Below are positions 8,667 to 17,734 of a stretch of 64,000 nt of DNA, piece by piece. The position numbers and the translations under genes were made by a program. This stretch comes from Rhizobium sp. (GTDB lineage Bacteria; Pseudomonadota; Gammaproteobacteria; Burkholderiales; Thiobacillaceae). The notes under the pieces are model-generated. The model made no database searches. It saw only the letters and a program-made list of their open reading frames with translations, and was not told where the DNA came from. Position 1 is the first letter of the stretch. Every line of letters starts with the position of its first letter. The stretch spans positions 1-64,000 of the forward strand of contig JAIBEL010000048.1 in the NCBI GenBank assembly GCA_019459285.1, in the 5' to 3' direction.

Positions 8667-8794
8667 GGCCCGCTCCAGAATCAAATGAATTTCAGTAATT
8701 ATGCGCCTAGCATAGCCCGGGACGACAAGGCCCGCACATCGTCCATCCTACCCATTACTTGCTACTCGAATCCTGTCTCCTGAGCCTATGTCCC

Positions 8795-9805
8795 TCAGGC
8801 ATAGCCCTCGGGATTGCCGGCCTGCCAGCGCCACGCATCGGCACACATGCGCGACAGATCGTATTCGGCCCGCCAGCCCAGCTCGCGCGCCGCGCGGGCC
8901 GGGTCGGCCCAGCATTGCGCCACGTCGCCGGCACGGCGCGCCACGATCCGGTACGGCACCGGTTTGCCGCTGGCCGCCTCGAATGCACGCACCATGTCGA
9001 GCACGCTCACTCCGCGCCCGGTACCCAGATTCCAGGTCTGCACCCCGCCCAGTTGCAGCAGCTTGTTCAGCGCCGCCACATGCCCGCGCGCCAGGTCGAC
9101 CACATGGATATAGTCGCGCACGCCAGTGCCGTCCGGCGTGGGATAGTCGCCGCCGAACACGTTGAGATGCGGGCGCCGGCCCACCGCCACCTGCGCCACA
9201 TAGGGCATCAGGTTATTGGGGATGCCGCGCGGATCTTCGCCGATCAGGCCCGATTCGTGCGCGCCCACCGGGTTGAAATAGCGCAGCAGCGCAATGTTCC
9301 AGGCCGGATCACTTAGCGCGATATCGCGCAGCATGTCCTCAATGAACAATTTGGAGCGGCCATAGGGATTGGTCGCCGACAGCGGAAAATCCTCGGTGAT
9401 CGGCACCGTCGCCGGATCGCCGTACACCGTGGCGGACGACGAGAACACCACCGCCTTCACGCCAGCCGCCGCCATTTCCTCGAACAGCGCGATACTGCCT
9501 GCGATATTGTTGTCGTAATACAGAAGCGGTTTTTCCACCGACTCGCCCACCGCTTTCAGTCCGGCGAAATGCACCACCGCATCGATGCGGTGATCGGCGA
9601 ACAGCGCGCGCAAGGCCGCCCGGTCGCGAATGTCGCCCTGCACAAATATCACCGGACGGCCGGCAATCTGCGCCACCCGATCCAGCGATTTCACGCTGCT
9701 GTTCGACAGGTTGTCGAACACCACCACCTCGTGCCCAGCTGCCAGGCATTCCACTGCAGTATGCGAACCGATATAGCCCGCACCGCCGGTCAACAGAACT
9801 TTCAA
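8795..9805 (-). CDS. galE: UDP-glucose 4-epimerase
   Basis: A 336-residue short-chain dehydrogenase-type epimerase that interconverts UDP-glucose and UDP-galactose (or the N-acetyl forms). The NAD-binding [10 protein letters not shown] is at the N-terminus, the catalytic Ser lies in SSSATVYG and the Tyr/Lys pair in YGRSKLF near residue 150. The start is TTG at 9805, five or six bases after AAGGGAG; the product then begins LKVLLTGG as in other GalE proteins. It is the last gene, in transcription order, of the exopolysaccharide block, separated from rfbD by a toxin-antitoxin pair. Confidence 0.93.
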   Translation of the reverse strand: MKVLLTGGAGYIGSHTAVECLAAGHEVVVFDNLSNSSVKSLDRVAQIAGRPVIFVQGDIRDRAALRALFADHRIDAVVHFAGLKAVGESVEKPLLYYDNNIAGSIALFEEMAAAGVKAVVFSSSATVYGDPATVPITEDFPLSATNPYGRSKLFIEDMLRDIALSDPAWNIALLRYFNPVGAHESGLIGEDPRGIPNNLMPYVAQVAVGRRPHLNVFGGDYPTPDGTGVRDYIHVVDLARGHVAALNKLLQLGGVQTWNLGTGRGVSVLDMVRAFEAASGKPVPYRIVARRAGDVAQCWADPARAARELGWRAEYDLSRMCADAWRWQAGNPEGYA

Positions 9806-9880
9806 GATGTCTCCCTTGTTGTAGTCGTTCGCCACCCGGTTAACGGCTGATCCCTCGCCGGATTCAGAACGAGCGTGTCG

Positions 9881-10162
9881 TCAAGCCGCTTCAAGCTCGA
9901 CGTGGACCCGACGACCGATTGCCGTCGCAATATTAACCAGCGCGTCAAGAGAAAAGCGCGACACGCGACCACGCAGCAGATCGCTCATCCGTGGCTGCGT
10001 CACACCGCACCGCGAAGCCGCCTCAACTTGCGTCCAGCCACTTTCCTTCACGATCTCGGCGATTTGCTGCATCAGCTCCGCCCGCGCCCGCAGGTTAGCT
10101 GCCTGCTCAGGGGTATCGGCAAGAGCATCCCACACGCTGTCGTACGTTTCCGGCTTGCTCAT
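9881..10162 (-). CDS. XRE-family antitoxin (HigA-like)
   Basis: A 93-residue protein with a central helix-turn-helix (TQVEAASRCGVTQPRMSDLLRG, split here as residues 44-65 approximately) and a C-terminal dimerisation segment. This is the pattern of the short XRE antitoxins that accompany Gp49-like toxins. It overlaps the end of the toxin gene by four bases (start 10162, toxin stop 10159), the usual toxin-first order of HigBA systems. It should bind its own promoter and neutralise the toxin. Confidence 0.85.
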   Translation of the reverse strand: MSKPETYDSVWDALADTPEQAANLRARAELMQQIAEIVKESGWTQVEAASRCGVTQPRMSDLLRGRVSRFSLDALVNIATAIGRRVHVELEAA

Positions 10163-10485
10163 TTTCGACCTTTCGTCAGTTGGGCATAGCGCTCTTTTGC
10201 CAAATCGATGTCGCGCTTTGATGTTGCCTGTGTCTTTTTCTGAAACGCATGAAGAACGACCACGGCATCCGCCATGCGCGCCGTATAGATCACACGATAG
10301 GTACCCACATCGTCCCAAATCCTGATTTCCTCAACCCCTTTGCCAATCGATGGCATCGGCTTGAAGTCATCCGGCTGTTCGCCGCGTTGCACCTTGTCCA
10401 GTTGATAGCCTGCGTCCTGCCTCGCATCCTCCGGAAACTCCCGCAGGCATTTGAGCGCATTACCCAGGAATCGAATGGGCCTCAT
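10159..10485 (-). CDS. Gp49-like (DUF891) toxin, RelE/HigB superfamily
   Basis: A 108-residue protein with the phage-derived Gp49-like pattern: FLGNALKCLREFPEDARQ, then VEEIRIWDDVGTYRVIY and VVVLHAFQKKTQ. These are RelE-fold toxins, mostly ribosome-dependent mRNA interferases. The frame has a TTG start possible at 10521, but that lies in the -35 box of a strong promoter; the ATG at 10485 is therefore preferred and lies at or next to the predicted transcription start. The pair sits between galE and rfbD in the sugar block. Confidence 0.85.
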   Translation of the reverse strand: MRPIRFLGNALKCLREFPEDARQDAGYQLDKVQRGEQPDDFKPMPSIGKGVEEIRIWDDVGTYRVIYTARMADAVVVLHAFQKKTQATSKRDIDLAKERYAQLTKGRK

Positions 10486-10492
10486 GGGATGA

Positions 10493-10521
10493 AATATACT
10501 GATATGGATATATTTTGACAA
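10493..10521 (-). promoter_or_regulatory. promoter of the HigBA-type operon
   Basis: Minus strand: -35 TTGTCA (10521-10516), 17-base spacer, -10 TATATT (10498-10493). The spacer is AT-rich with repeated ATAT steps (ATATATCCATATCAG), a plausible operator for the antitoxin. Transcription would start near 10486, which places the ATG at 10485 at the very 5' end, so a leaderless message is likely. Confidence 0.65.
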
Positions 10522-10548
10522 GGCGTATACATGTCGCCGCCATCATTG

Positions 10549-11460
10549 TTAACCCAGGCACAGCGCCAGCGCCGCATGCCAGTCCTGAAGGCTTATACCG
10601 AATGTCTGTTTCAGTTTATCGTTGTTCAGACGCGAATTGAGCGGCCGTTTTGCCGGGGTCGGGTAATCGCTGCTGGGGATGGGTCGCAGGTGGGCTGGCG
10701 CACACGTTTCGTCGAACTCATCCATTGCCTGGATCGCCTCGGCAAACCCGTGCCACGAGGTTTCTCCGGCATTGGTCATGTGGTAGATGCCCCAGGGCTC
10801 GGCTTGATTCGCGGCTAACATGGGCGAGGCAATCTGGCTCAGCGCCTGCGCCGTGGCCTCGGCCAGGTCACGGCACCAGGTCGGCGCGCCAATCTGGTCG
10901 GCGACGATCTTCAGTTCCGGCCGCTCCCGCATCAAGCGGCGCATGGTCAGCAGAAAGTTGCTGCCGCGCGCACCGTAAACCCAGGATGTGCGGAAAATGA
11001 GATGGCGACAGCCGGCGGCCTGAATGGCGCGTTCGCCTGCCAGCTTGGTTGCGCCATACACATTGAGTGGATCGCAGGCGTCGTCCTCTTTCCAGGGCGT
11101 GCTGCCGGTGCCGTTGAACACATAGTCGGTGGAGTAATGCACCAGCAGCGCACCCAGCCTGCCCGCCTCCTCAGCCAAAATGCCCGGCGCAACGGTGTTC
11201 ACCGCATGCGCCAGTTCCGGCTCGCTCTCGGCCTTGTCCACGGCGGTATAGGCAGCCGGGTTGACGATGATGTTCGGTGCCATTTCGTGCACCGTCTGGC
11301 GTACCGCATCGGCATCGGCCAGATTCATGGACCGGGAGTCCAGTGCAACCACCTCGCCCAGGCAACTCAGCGTGCGCCGCAGTTCCCAGCCGACCTGGCC
11401 ACGGGCCCCTGTCAGGAGAATGCGGGGAGCGGGGAGCGGGGAGCGGGGAACAGTCGTCAT
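10549..11460 (-). CDS. rfbD: dTDP-4-dehydrorhamnose reductase
   Basis: A 303-residue RmlD, the last step of dTDP-L-rhamnose synthesis (NADPH-dependent reduction of dTDP-4-keto-rhamnose). It shows GARGQVGWEL near residue 18, the STDYVFNG motif and the catalytic YGATKLAGE. The ATG at 11460 overlaps the TGA of rfbC (ATGA). Residues 4-13 (PRSPLPAPR) are encoded by four tandem heptamers, so the reading frame into the Rossmann fold depends on repeat copy number. The gene order rfbB, (S23 gene), rfbA, rfbC, rfbD puts all four rhamnose steps together. Confidence 0.93.
   Translation of the reverse strand: MTTVPRSPLPAPRILLTGARGQVGWELRRTLSCLGEVVALDSRSMNLADADAVRQTVHEMAPNIIVNPAAYTAVDKAESEPELAHAVNTVAPGILAEEAGRLGALLVHYSTDYVFNGTGSTPWKEDDACDPLNVYGATKLAGERAIQAAGCRHLIFRTSWVYGARGSNFLLTMRRLMRERPELKIVADQIGAPTWCRDLAEATAQALSQIASPMLAANQAEPWGIYHMTNAGETSWHGFAEAIQAMDEFDETCAPAHLRPIPSSDYPTPAKRPLNSRLNNDKLKQTFGISLQDWHAALALCLG
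11424..11451. repeat. heptanucleotide array GGGGAGC in the start of rfbD
   Basis: Three perfect GGGGAGC units (11424-11444) and a fourth variant unit GGGGAAC. The array lies inside rfbD, only three codons after its ATG. Gain or loss of one seven-base unit would shift the frame of the whole enzyme, and no other in-frame start is visible before the nucleotide-binding motif. Confidence 0.85.
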
Positions 11461-11999
11461 GCGTAGACCTCCGCATCCCTGAGCAAGGGTTGAACCTGGT
11501 CCTTGGCGGATAGCACAGGCGTCCCTTCGAGCGGCCATGCCACCCCGATCTGCGGATCGTCCCAGCGGATGCCGCGATCCCACTGCGGGGTGTAGTACGT
11601 GGTGGTCTTGTAGAGGAAATCGGCGCTATCGGACAACACCAGGAAACCATGTGCAAACCCGGGCGGGATCCACATCATGCGCTGGTTTTCAGCCGAGAGC
11701 TCGTAGCCGACCCATTGTCCGAAATGCGGCGAGGATTTGCGCAGGTCCACCGCCACGTCGAAGACCGAGCCGCTCACCACGCGCACCAGTTTTCCCTGCG
11801 GCTCGTTGACCTGGTAATGCAACCCGCGCAATACGCCCCTGGCTGAGCGCGAATGGTTGTCCTGCACAAAATCCGCTTCGAGGCCGCATTTCGCAAACGT
11901 CTGTTTGTTCCAGCTTTCCAGGAAGAAGCCACGCGCATCGCCGAACACCTTGGGTTCAAGGATAAGGACGCTGGGGAGAGGGGTTTCGATGATATTCAT
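11457..11999 (-). CDS. rfbC: dTDP-4-dehydrorhamnose 3,5-epimerase
   Basis: A 180-residue cupin-fold epimerase, third step of the dTDP-L-rhamnose pathway. Catalytic features: the His in RGLHYQ, the Asp of FDVAVDLR and the Tyr-rich YKTTTYYTPQWD segment; the substrate loop ARGFFLESW is near residue 25. Length is normal. The ATG at 11999 gives the standard N-terminus (MNIIETPLP); there is no convincing ribosome binding site, and upstream bases are degenerate GTGAGCG-type repeats. It overlaps rfbD. Confidence 0.94.
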   Translation of the reverse strand: MNIIETPLPSVLILEPKVFGDARGFFLESWNKQTFAKCGLEADFVQDNHSRSARGVLRGLHYQVNEPQGKLVRVVSGSVFDVAVDLRKSSPHFGQWVGYELSAENQRMMWIPPGFAHGFLVLSDSADFLYKTTTYYTPQWDRGIRWDDPQIGVAWPLEGTPVLSAKDQVQPLLRDAEVYA

Positions 12000-12068
12000 T
12001 TTGGTGCGCAGTGAGCGGGGAGTGGGACTCGGTTTCGGCTTGCTGCCCACCATTCCCAACTCACCGTC

Positions 12069-13001
12069 TCAGAAAACCCGTTCGTTCAGCATATTCAACA
12101 AATATTGCCCATAGGCATTTTTCTTTAATGGTTCAGCCAGCTTCGCCACCTGCTCCGCCGTAATGTATCCCTGACGATAGGCAATCTCTTCGGGGCAGGC
12201 GATCTTCAAGCCCTGTCGCTTCTCGATCGTCTCGATGAACAGCGAAGCCTCCAACATCGATTCATGGGTGCCCGTATCCAGCCAGGCATGACCGCGGCCC
12301 ATGATCGACACATTAAGCTCACCCGACTCGAGGTAGTGCCGGTTGATATCGGTGATCTCCAGTTCGCCGCGCGGCGAGGGCTTCAGGTTGCGGGCAATGT
12401 CGACCACCTGCTTGTCATAGAAATAAAGCCCGGTGACTGCGTAATGCGATTTGGGTCGAGCGGGTTTTTCTTCCAGGCTGACCGCTTTTCCTGTGGCATC
12501 GAAATCCACCACGCCATAGCGTTCCGGGTCGTGCACGCGATAAGCAAACACCGTCGCGCCGGTTTCCCGCTCGCTCGCTGCACACAGGTCTTTCGCCATG
12601 TCATGGCCATAGAAGATATTGTCGCCCAGTACCAGCGCGCTGGGGCCATTCCCCACAAAATCCGCCCCGATGATGAACGCCTGGGCAAGTCCTTCCGGAT
12701 TAGGCTGTACCGCATACTGCAAATTGACTCCCCACTGGCGGCCGTCGCCCAGCAACTGCTCGAAACGCGGCGTATCCTGAGGCGTCGAAATGACCAGGAT
12801 GTCCCGAATCCCGGCCTGCATCAGCGTAGTGAGCGGGTAATAGATCATCGGCTTGTCGTAAATCGGGAGCAGCTGCTTGGACACAGCAAGCGTCGCCGGA
12901 TACAGACGAGTGCCGGAGCCACCGGCCAGGATGATGCCTTTTCGGGGAGCGGTATTGGGTGAGTGGTGAGTGGTGAGTGGTGAGTGGGACGCGGGCATCA
13001 T
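12069..13001 (-). CDS. rfbA: glucose-1-phosphate thymidylyltransferase
   Basis: A 310-residue RmlA that makes dTDP-glucose from glucose-1-phosphate and dTTP. The nucleotidyl-transferase signature [13 protein letters not shown] is at residues 25-37; LGDNIFYG and EEKP segments follow. The first 17 residues are an extension not needed by the family and are mostly encoded by four tandem CCACTCA heptamers (12987-12960). The ATG at 13001 overlaps the TAA of the S23-type gene by one base (TAATG), with AAGGAA upstream. As in rfbD, a change of repeat number would shift the frame. Confidence 0.93.
   Translation of the reverse strand: MMPASHSPLTTHHSPNTAPRKGIILAGGSGTRLYPATLAVSKQLLPIYDKPMIYYPLTTLMQAGIRDILVISTPQDTPRFEQLLGDGRQWGVNLQYAVQPNPEGLAQAFIIGADFVGNGPSALVLGDNIFYGHDMAKDLCAASERETGATVFAYRVHDPERYGVVDFDATGKAVSLEEKPARPKSHYAVTGLYFYDKQVVDIARNLKPSPRGELEITDINRHYLESGELNVSIMGRGHAWLDTGTHESMLEASLFIETIEKRQGLKIACPEEIAYRQGYITAEQVAKLAEPLKKNAYGQYLLNMLNERVF
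12960..12987. repeat. heptanucleotide array TGAGTGG in the start of rfbA
   Basis: Four perfect TGAGTGG units (CCACTCA on the coding strand) between the rfbA start codon and the nucleotidyltransferase motif. Twenty-eight bases is not a multiple of three, so loss or gain of one unit would take the gene out of frame. Confidence 0.9.
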
Positions 13002-13363
13002 TATTCGGTTTCCTTCACTTTTTTGTGCAGGCCAGACACCAATTTGCCGACTCGTTCAAGCAGAATCTCGGCTTGTCCCTGACCTTGTTTGAAATAGCCA
13101 AGCCTCATGGCAATCTGGCACTGAGTATCCAACTCACTCAATGAGCCCCGAGCAATGCTTAGAAAGCGGGCAAACTCCCGATTCCCGTCCCTGGCCGCAC
13201 CCTCTGCGAGATTGCTCGGAATGGAAACTGCGGCACGGCGCATCTGCGATACAAGCCCATATTGTTCTTGTGCAGGGAAATTTGAGGTCATGCGGTAAAT
13301 CTCTTCAACCAATTCCATCGATTTCCTCCACGCCTCAAGCTGCTCATGCGGTTTGCTTCCCAC
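13001..13363 (-). CDS. four-helix bundle protein (S23/IVS-type)
   Basis: A 120-residue protein of the family first seen in 23S rRNA intervening sequences (TIGR02436-type): [17 protein letters not shown], then [21 protein letters not shown], which is the family hallmark, and [15 protein letters not shown]. It folds as a four-helix bundle; function is unknown. The GTG at 13363 follows GGGGG by five bases and is preferred to longer forms that read through heptamer repeats. Free-standing copies in polysaccharide loci are common, but its insertion between rfbB and rfbA, overlapping rfbA, is notable. Confidence 0.85.
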   Translation of the reverse strand: MGSKPHEQLEAWRKSMELVEEIYRMTSNFPAQEQYGLVSQMRRAAVSIPSNLAEGAARDGNREFARFLSIARGSLSELDTQCQIAMRLGYFKQGQGQAEILLERVGKLVSGLHKKVKETE

Positions 13364-13386
13364 CGTTCCCCCTTTTTCATCTTTTG

Positions 13387-13460
13387 GTAAGTGGTGAGTA
13401 GTAAGTGGCGAATCGTACCCACCACTCACCACTCACCACTCACCACTTACCACTCACCCA
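13387..13460. repeat. inverted heptamer arrays between rfbB and the S23-type gene
   Basis: TAAGTGG/TGAGTAG/TAAGTGG units (13387-13407) are followed by the complementary CCACTCA type (about 13420-13456), so the transcript could fold into a hairpin. The second array reaches into the stop codon of rfbB at 13454. The units are the same as those inside rfbA. Confidence 0.75.
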
Positions 13461-14506
13461 TACTGCACATCCACCCACCTCCGATATTCCCCACTCACCA
13501 CTCCATCCACCCACGCCATGTTGTCCAGATACCAGCGCACCGTCTTGCGGATGCCCGTCTCGAAGGTTTCGGCCGGCTTCCAGCCCAGTTCGCGATGGAT
13601 CTTGCTGGCGTCGATGGCGTAGCGGCGGTCGTGGCCGGGGCGATCCTTCACATAGGTCAGCAGCCGCGCATACGGGCCGGCCGGGTCGGGACGCATCTCG
13701 TCGAGCAGCGCGCATACCGTTTTCACGATCTCGATGTTCGGCATCTCGTTCCAGCCGCCCACGTTGTAAGTCTCGCCCGATCTTCCTTTTTCCAGCACCG
13801 TGCGGATCGCCGAACAGTGATCGGTGACGTACAGCCAGTCGCGCACGTTCATGCCGTCACCATAGATCGGCAACGTCTTGCCGCGCGTGGCATTGAGGAT
13901 CATCAGCGGGATCAGCTTTTCCGGGAACTGGTAGGGGCCGTAATTGTTCGAACAATTGGTCGTCAGAACCGGCAAGCCATACGTATGGTGATACGCGCGC
14001 ACCAGATGGTCGGACGACGCCTTGCTGGCTGAATACGGGCTGTTGGGCGCAAACGGCGTCGTCTCGGTGAACGGCGCATCGTCCGGCCCCAGCGAACCGT
14101 AGACCTCGTCGGTAGACACATGCAGAAAACGGAACGCAGCTTTTTCATCTTCCGGCAGGCTCATCCAGTGGCCGCGCACCTCCTCCAGCAAATGAAACGT
14201 GCCGACCACGTTGGTCTGGATGAAGTCTTCCGGCCCGTGGATCGAGCGGTCGACATGCGATTCGGCCGCGAAGTTGACGACCGCACGCGGGCGATGGCTG
14301 GCAAGCAGTTGGGCGACCAGCGCGCGATCACCGATGTCGCCCTGCACGAAGACATGGCGCGGATCGCCTTTCAGGCTGGCCAGGTTCTCCAGGTTGCCCG
14401 CATACGTGAGTTTTTCGAGATTGACGACCGGCTCATCGTTGACCCGCAGCCAATCCAGAATGAAATTGGCGCCGATGAAACCGGCGCCGCCTGTAACCAA
14501 GATCAC
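13454..14506 (-). CDS. rfbB: dTDP-glucose 4,6-dehydratase
   Basis: A 350-residue RmlB, second step of dTDP-rhamnose synthesis. NAD-binding [10 protein letters not shown] is at the N-terminus, the active-site triad segment STDEVYG near residue 130 and the YSASKAS Tyr/Lys pair near 160; [17 protein letters not shown] is the family signature. The start is GTG at 14506, with GGGAAA eight bases upstream; no in-frame ATG fits. The last codons run into a heptamer repeat array. Confidence 0.95.
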   Translation of the reverse strand: MILVTGGAGFIGANFILDWLRVNDEPVVNLEKLTYAGNLENLASLKGDPRHVFVQGDIGDRALVAQLLASHRPRAVVNFAAESHVDRSIHGPEDFIQTNVVGTFHLLEEVRGHWMSLPEDEKAAFRFLHVSTDEVYGSLGPDDAPFTETTPFAPNSPYSASKASSDHLVRAYHHTYGLPVLTTNCSNNYGPYQFPEKLIPLMILNATRGKTLPIYGDGMNVRDWLYVTDHCSAIRTVLEKGRSGETYNVGGWNEMPNIEIVKTVCALLDEMRPDPAGPYARLLTYVKDRPGHDRRYAIDASKIHRELGWKPAETFETGIRKTVRWYLDNMAWVDGVVSGEYRRWVDVQYG

Positions 14507-14526
14507 ATTAATTTCCCAATAACAGT

Positions 14527-15810
14527 CTACAAACGCCAGATATTAAACCCGGCCGCCTTGATGGCTGCCTGATCATAGGCTGACTTTACATCGGTAAAGA
14601 TTCCCCCTTTGCGCAGTCCGGAGGTCAGATCAGCCAAGGACATAGCCAAATACTCCGCGTGCGACACCGCCGCAACGATGGCATCGGCATTGCCGGGCAA
14701 TTGCTCCCAAGGGGTCAGGCGGATGCCATATTCATGCTCGGCTTCCTGCGATTCGGCAATGGGGTCGTGAACGGCAACGTCACAGCCGAAATCCTTTAAT
14801 TCCTTTACCAGATCGGCCACCTTGGAATTGCGCAGGTCAGGACAGTTTTCCTTGAAGGTGAGGCCCAGCACGATGACTTTGGCGCCCTTCACTGTTCCGC
14901 CGTTGTGGATCATGCCCTTGACTGTCTGTTGCGCAACATAGGCTGCCATGCCGTCGTTGATCTTGCGGCCGGCAAGAATCACCTGCGGATGGTAGCCCAG
15001 CATCTCGGCCTTGTGGGTGAGATAGTAGGGATCCACTCCGATGCAGTGGCCACCGACCAAGCCGGGACGGAACGGCAGGAAATTCCATTTGGTACCGGCG
15101 GCTTTCAGAACTTCCAGGGTGTCGATACCAAGGCGGTCGAAAATCAGCGCAAGCTCGTTCATCAGGGCGATATTGAGGTCGCGCTGGGTGTTCTCGATCA
15201 CCTTGGCCGCCTCGGCGACCTTGATCGAACTGGCGCGATGCACACCGGCGGTGATGACCGAGGCATACAGTTCGGCGACCGCTTGGGAGGTGGGACCATC
15301 ATCGCCGGACACGACCTTCACTATTTTGGTGATGGTGCGTTCCTTGTCGCCAGGATTGACCCGCTCGGGCGAATAGCCGACATGGAAATCCTGTTTCCAT
15401 TTCATGCCCGAGTGTTTTTCCAGCAGGGGAATGCAGACTTCTTCGGTCGCGCCGGGGTAGACCGTGGATTCATAGACCACGGTAGCGCCCTTCTTCATGT
15501 GCTTGCCGACCGTGGTGGAAGAGCCGACCAGCGGGGAAAAATCGGGAATGTGGGCTTCGTCGACCGGCGTGGGCACGGCGATGATGATGAAGTCAGCCCT
15601 GGAAATGGTGCTGGGGTCGGTGCTGACGCTCAAGCGGGTTGCCGCCTTCAGGTCTGCCGTGCTGACCTCCCCGGTGGGGTCACAATAGTTCTTATAGCTG
15701 GCGATTTTTGACTCCGAAAGATCGAAACCGATCGTCTTGAATTTCTTGCCGAATTCGACTGCCAAAGGCAAGCCGACGTAACCCAGGCCGACAACAGCAA
15801 CAACTGTCAT
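14527..15810 (-). CDS. tviB: UDP-N-acetylhexosamine 6-dehydrogenase (TviB/WbpO type)
   Basis: A 427-residue nucleotide-sugar dehydrogenase that oxidises C6 of a UDP-N-acetylhexosamine to a uronic acid with two NAD+. N-terminal [10 protein letters not shown], the Glu-containing [12 protein letters not shown] segment, [14 protein letters not shown] and the catalytic cysteine in [12 protein letters not shown] (about residue 260) are all present. The overall pattern is closer to TviB/WbpO (UDP-GlcNAc or UDP-GalNAc) than to UDP-glucose or UDP-ManNAc enzymes, though the neighbouring wecB makes the ManNAc form possible. GGGGAGC precedes the ATG. Confidence 0.88.
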   Translation of the reverse strand: MTVVAVVGLGYVGLPLAVEFGKKFKTIGFDLSESKIASYKNYCDPTGEVSTADLKAATRLSVSTDPSTISRADFIIIAVPTPVDEAHIPDFSPLVGSSTTVGKHMKKGATVVYESTVYPGATEEVCIPLLEKHSGMKWKQDFHVGYSPERVNPGDKERTITKIVKVVSGDDGPTSQAVAELYASVITAGVHRASSIKVAEAAKVIENTQRDLNIALMNELALIFDRLGIDTLEVLKAAGTKWNFLPFRPGLVGGHCIGVDPYYLTHKAEMLGYHPQVILAGRKINDGMAAYVAQQTVKGMIHNGGTVKGAKVIVLGLTFKENCPDLRNSKVADLVKELKDFGCDVAVHDPIAESQEAEHEYGIRLTPWEQLPGNADAIVAAVSHAEYLAMSLADLTSGLRKGGIFTDVKSAYDQAAIKAAGFNIWRL

Positions 15811-15883
15811 GATCGCTCCCCAATACCAATTGTTAGAACTTGCGTCAGGCTCCCTGTCCTGACACCTGCCCCGAATACTGAAC

Positions 15884-16633
15884 TCACTTCCTCAATAGCT
15901 GCTGCGCCGCGCCCAGGATGAACAAGGTATTCGTCACCAGATAACGTTTCCACAATCGCCTCGGCTCCGATACCAGACGGTGCAGCCATTCCAGACCGTT
16001 GTCGCGCATCCATGCCGGCGCGCGCTGTACCGTGCCGGCATGGAAATCAAAGGCAGCCCCTACCCCGATCATTACCGCATTGACGCGTCCCCTATGCTCG
16101 GCCATCCAGCGTTCCTGCTTGGGGCAGCCGAGTCCGACGAACACGATGCCTGCGCCGCTGTCATTGATCCGGGCTACTGCTGCGGCATCCTCTTCTGCCG
16201 TCAGTGCGCGAAACGGCGGCGATTCCATCGTCATCTGCAAATCGGGAAATGCCGCCGGCAAGCGCCCTTTCAGCAGCCCCAAGGTTGCCTCGGTGCTACC
16301 GTAGCAATAGATCGGCACGCCTTCATTCGCCGCGCGCTCGCACAATACCCACATCAGATCCGGTCCGCTGATGCGCGACTGCCCGGCAAATCCTTGTTGC
16401 CTCAGCATCCACGCCACCGGGGCGCCGTCTGGCGTCGCCATGTCCGATCCGTTGATCACCTCACGGTAGGTCGCATCACGCCATGCGCTCACCACCACAT
16501 GCACATTGCAGATCGTCACATAGCGACTTTCGCGTGCATGTGCCCAGCCGAGCAAACGACTAATTGCGTCACCCCACGACAAGGCATCTATGTGGGCATC
16601 GAGCACCGAGGCGACGGTTCGCTTGAATGACAT
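15884..16633 (-). CDS. WecG/TagA/CpsF family glycosyltransferase
   Basis: A 249-residue GT26-family enzyme, the class that adds N-acetylmannosaminuronic acid or ManNAc to a lipid-linked sugar. Signature segments: NVHVVVSAWRDATYREVINGSD, TPDGAPVAWMLR, and FVGLGCPKQERWMAEHR near residue 170, then GVGAAFDFHAGTVQRAP. A C-terminal amphipathic tail likely binds the membrane. It lies three bases past the stop of wecB, which fits transfer of a ManNAc-derived residue. Confidence 0.88.
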   Translation of the reverse strand: MSFKRTVASVLDAHIDALSWGDAISRLLGWAHARESRYVTICNVHVVVSAWRDATYREVINGSDMATPDGAPVAWMLRQQGFAGQSRISGPDLMWVLCERAANEGVPIYCYGSTEATLGLLKGRLPAAFPDLQMTMESPPFRALTAEEDAAAVARINDSGAGIVFVGLGCPKQERWMAEHRGRVNAVMIGVGAAFDFHAGTVQRAPAWMRDNGLEWLHRLVSEPRRLWKRYLVTNTLFILGAAQQLLRK

Positions 16634-16636
16634 CGC

Positions 16637-17734
16637 TCAGCATTTCGCCAGATCAGTTGCGAGGATCGCCACGATCCGCTCGGCTGCCCTGCCGTCCCAC
16701 AGTTCCGGTCGGCGTCCCGTTTTCGCCTCACCGAGGCCCGCAAATGCGGCCAGGATATTCTCGGGTCGCGTGCCTACCAGCACATTGGTCCCTTCTTCGA
16801 CCGTCACCGGCCGCTCGGTATTTTCACGCAGGGTGAAGCAAGGCACGCCCAAAGCGGTGGTTTCCTCCTGCAACCCCCCGCTGTCGGTCATCACGACCGC
16901 AGCATCTTTCCATAGGTGGAGGAACTCCATATAGGCCAATGGGCCGGTCAGCGTCACCCGATCGCCCAGATCGATGCCGAATTTATCCAGATTGGCCCGG
17001 GTACGCGGATGAACCGGAAAAATCAGCGGCAGCGACTCACTGATTTCGCGAAGCGAATTTCCAATGCCAGTAAATGTCTCCGCGTGGTCGACATTGGACG
17101 GCCGATGCAAGGTCACCACACCGTAACGTGGCTGTCCCGCCTTGTAGCCCGCCGTCGCGAACACGCTCATATCCACCTGCTGAAGCTTGTCATGCTGGTA
17201 AAGGAGATTGTCCACCATCACGTGACCCACGAAATGGATCTTCTCCCTGCCCTTGCCTTCGCGCAGCAGGTTGTCCACCCCGGCAGGTTCGGTGACGAAG
17301 AACCAGTCCGAGATCGAATCGGTGACGATGCGGTTGATCTCTTCCGGCATCGCCATGTCGCCGCTGCGCAGGCCCGCTTCCACATGCGCCACCGGAATGT
17401 GCATCTTCTTCGCCACGATCGAACAGGCGATAGTCGAATTCACATCGCCCACCACCAGCACTGCATCCGGCCGCTCGGCCAGACACAATTGCTCGAAGCC
17501 CAGCATGATCTTCGCCGTCTGCTCCGCGTGCGAGCCGCCGCCCGCCCCCATGAACACATCCGGTGCCGGAATACCCAATTCCTCGAAGAACACCTCGTTC
17601 ATCTCGCGGTCGTAGTGCTGGCCGGTATGGATGATCTTGTAGCGCAGGCCGCCGTGGGATTCCAGCGCCCGCACGATCGGCGCAATCTTCATGAAATTGG
17701 GGCGTGCGCCCGCCACCAGATAGAGTGTTTTCAT
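16637..17734 (-). CDS. wecB: UDP-N-acetylglucosamine 2-epimerase (non-hydrolysing)
   Basis: A 365-residue WecB/MnaA enzyme that converts UDP-GlcNAc to UDP-ManNAc. It shows GARPNFMKIAPI at the N-terminus, HTGQHYDREMNEVFF, EAGLRSGD, and the C-terminal SGGLQEE and RENTERPVT segments of the family. The ATG at 17734 overlaps the TGA of the upstream glycosyltransferase. Together with the dehydrogenase and the WecG-type transferase it suggests a ManNAc(A)-type residue in the polymer. Confidence 0.94.
   Translation of the reverse strand: MKTLYLVAGARPNFMKIAPIVRALESHGGLRYKIIHTGQHYDREMNEVFFEELGIPAPDVFMGAGGGSHAEQTAKIMLGFEQLCLAERPDAVLVVGDVNSTIACSIVAKKMHIPVAHVEAGLRSGDMAMPEEINRIVTDSISDWFFVTEPAGVDNLLREGKGREKIHFVGHVMVDNLLYQHDKLQQVDMSVFATAGYKAGQPRYGVVTLHRPSNVDHAETFTGIGNSLREISESLPLIFPVHPRTRANLDKFGIDLGDRVTLTGPLAYMEFLHLWKDAAVVMTDSGGLQEETTALGVPCFTLRENTERPVTVEEGTNVLVGTRPENILAAFAGLGEAKTGRRPELWDGRAAERIVAILATDLAKC

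Noticed and set aside
13381-13460. Possible small CRISPR array (regular repeats of CCACTCA)
   Set aside because: The period is seven bases with no spacers; these are simple tandem heptamers.
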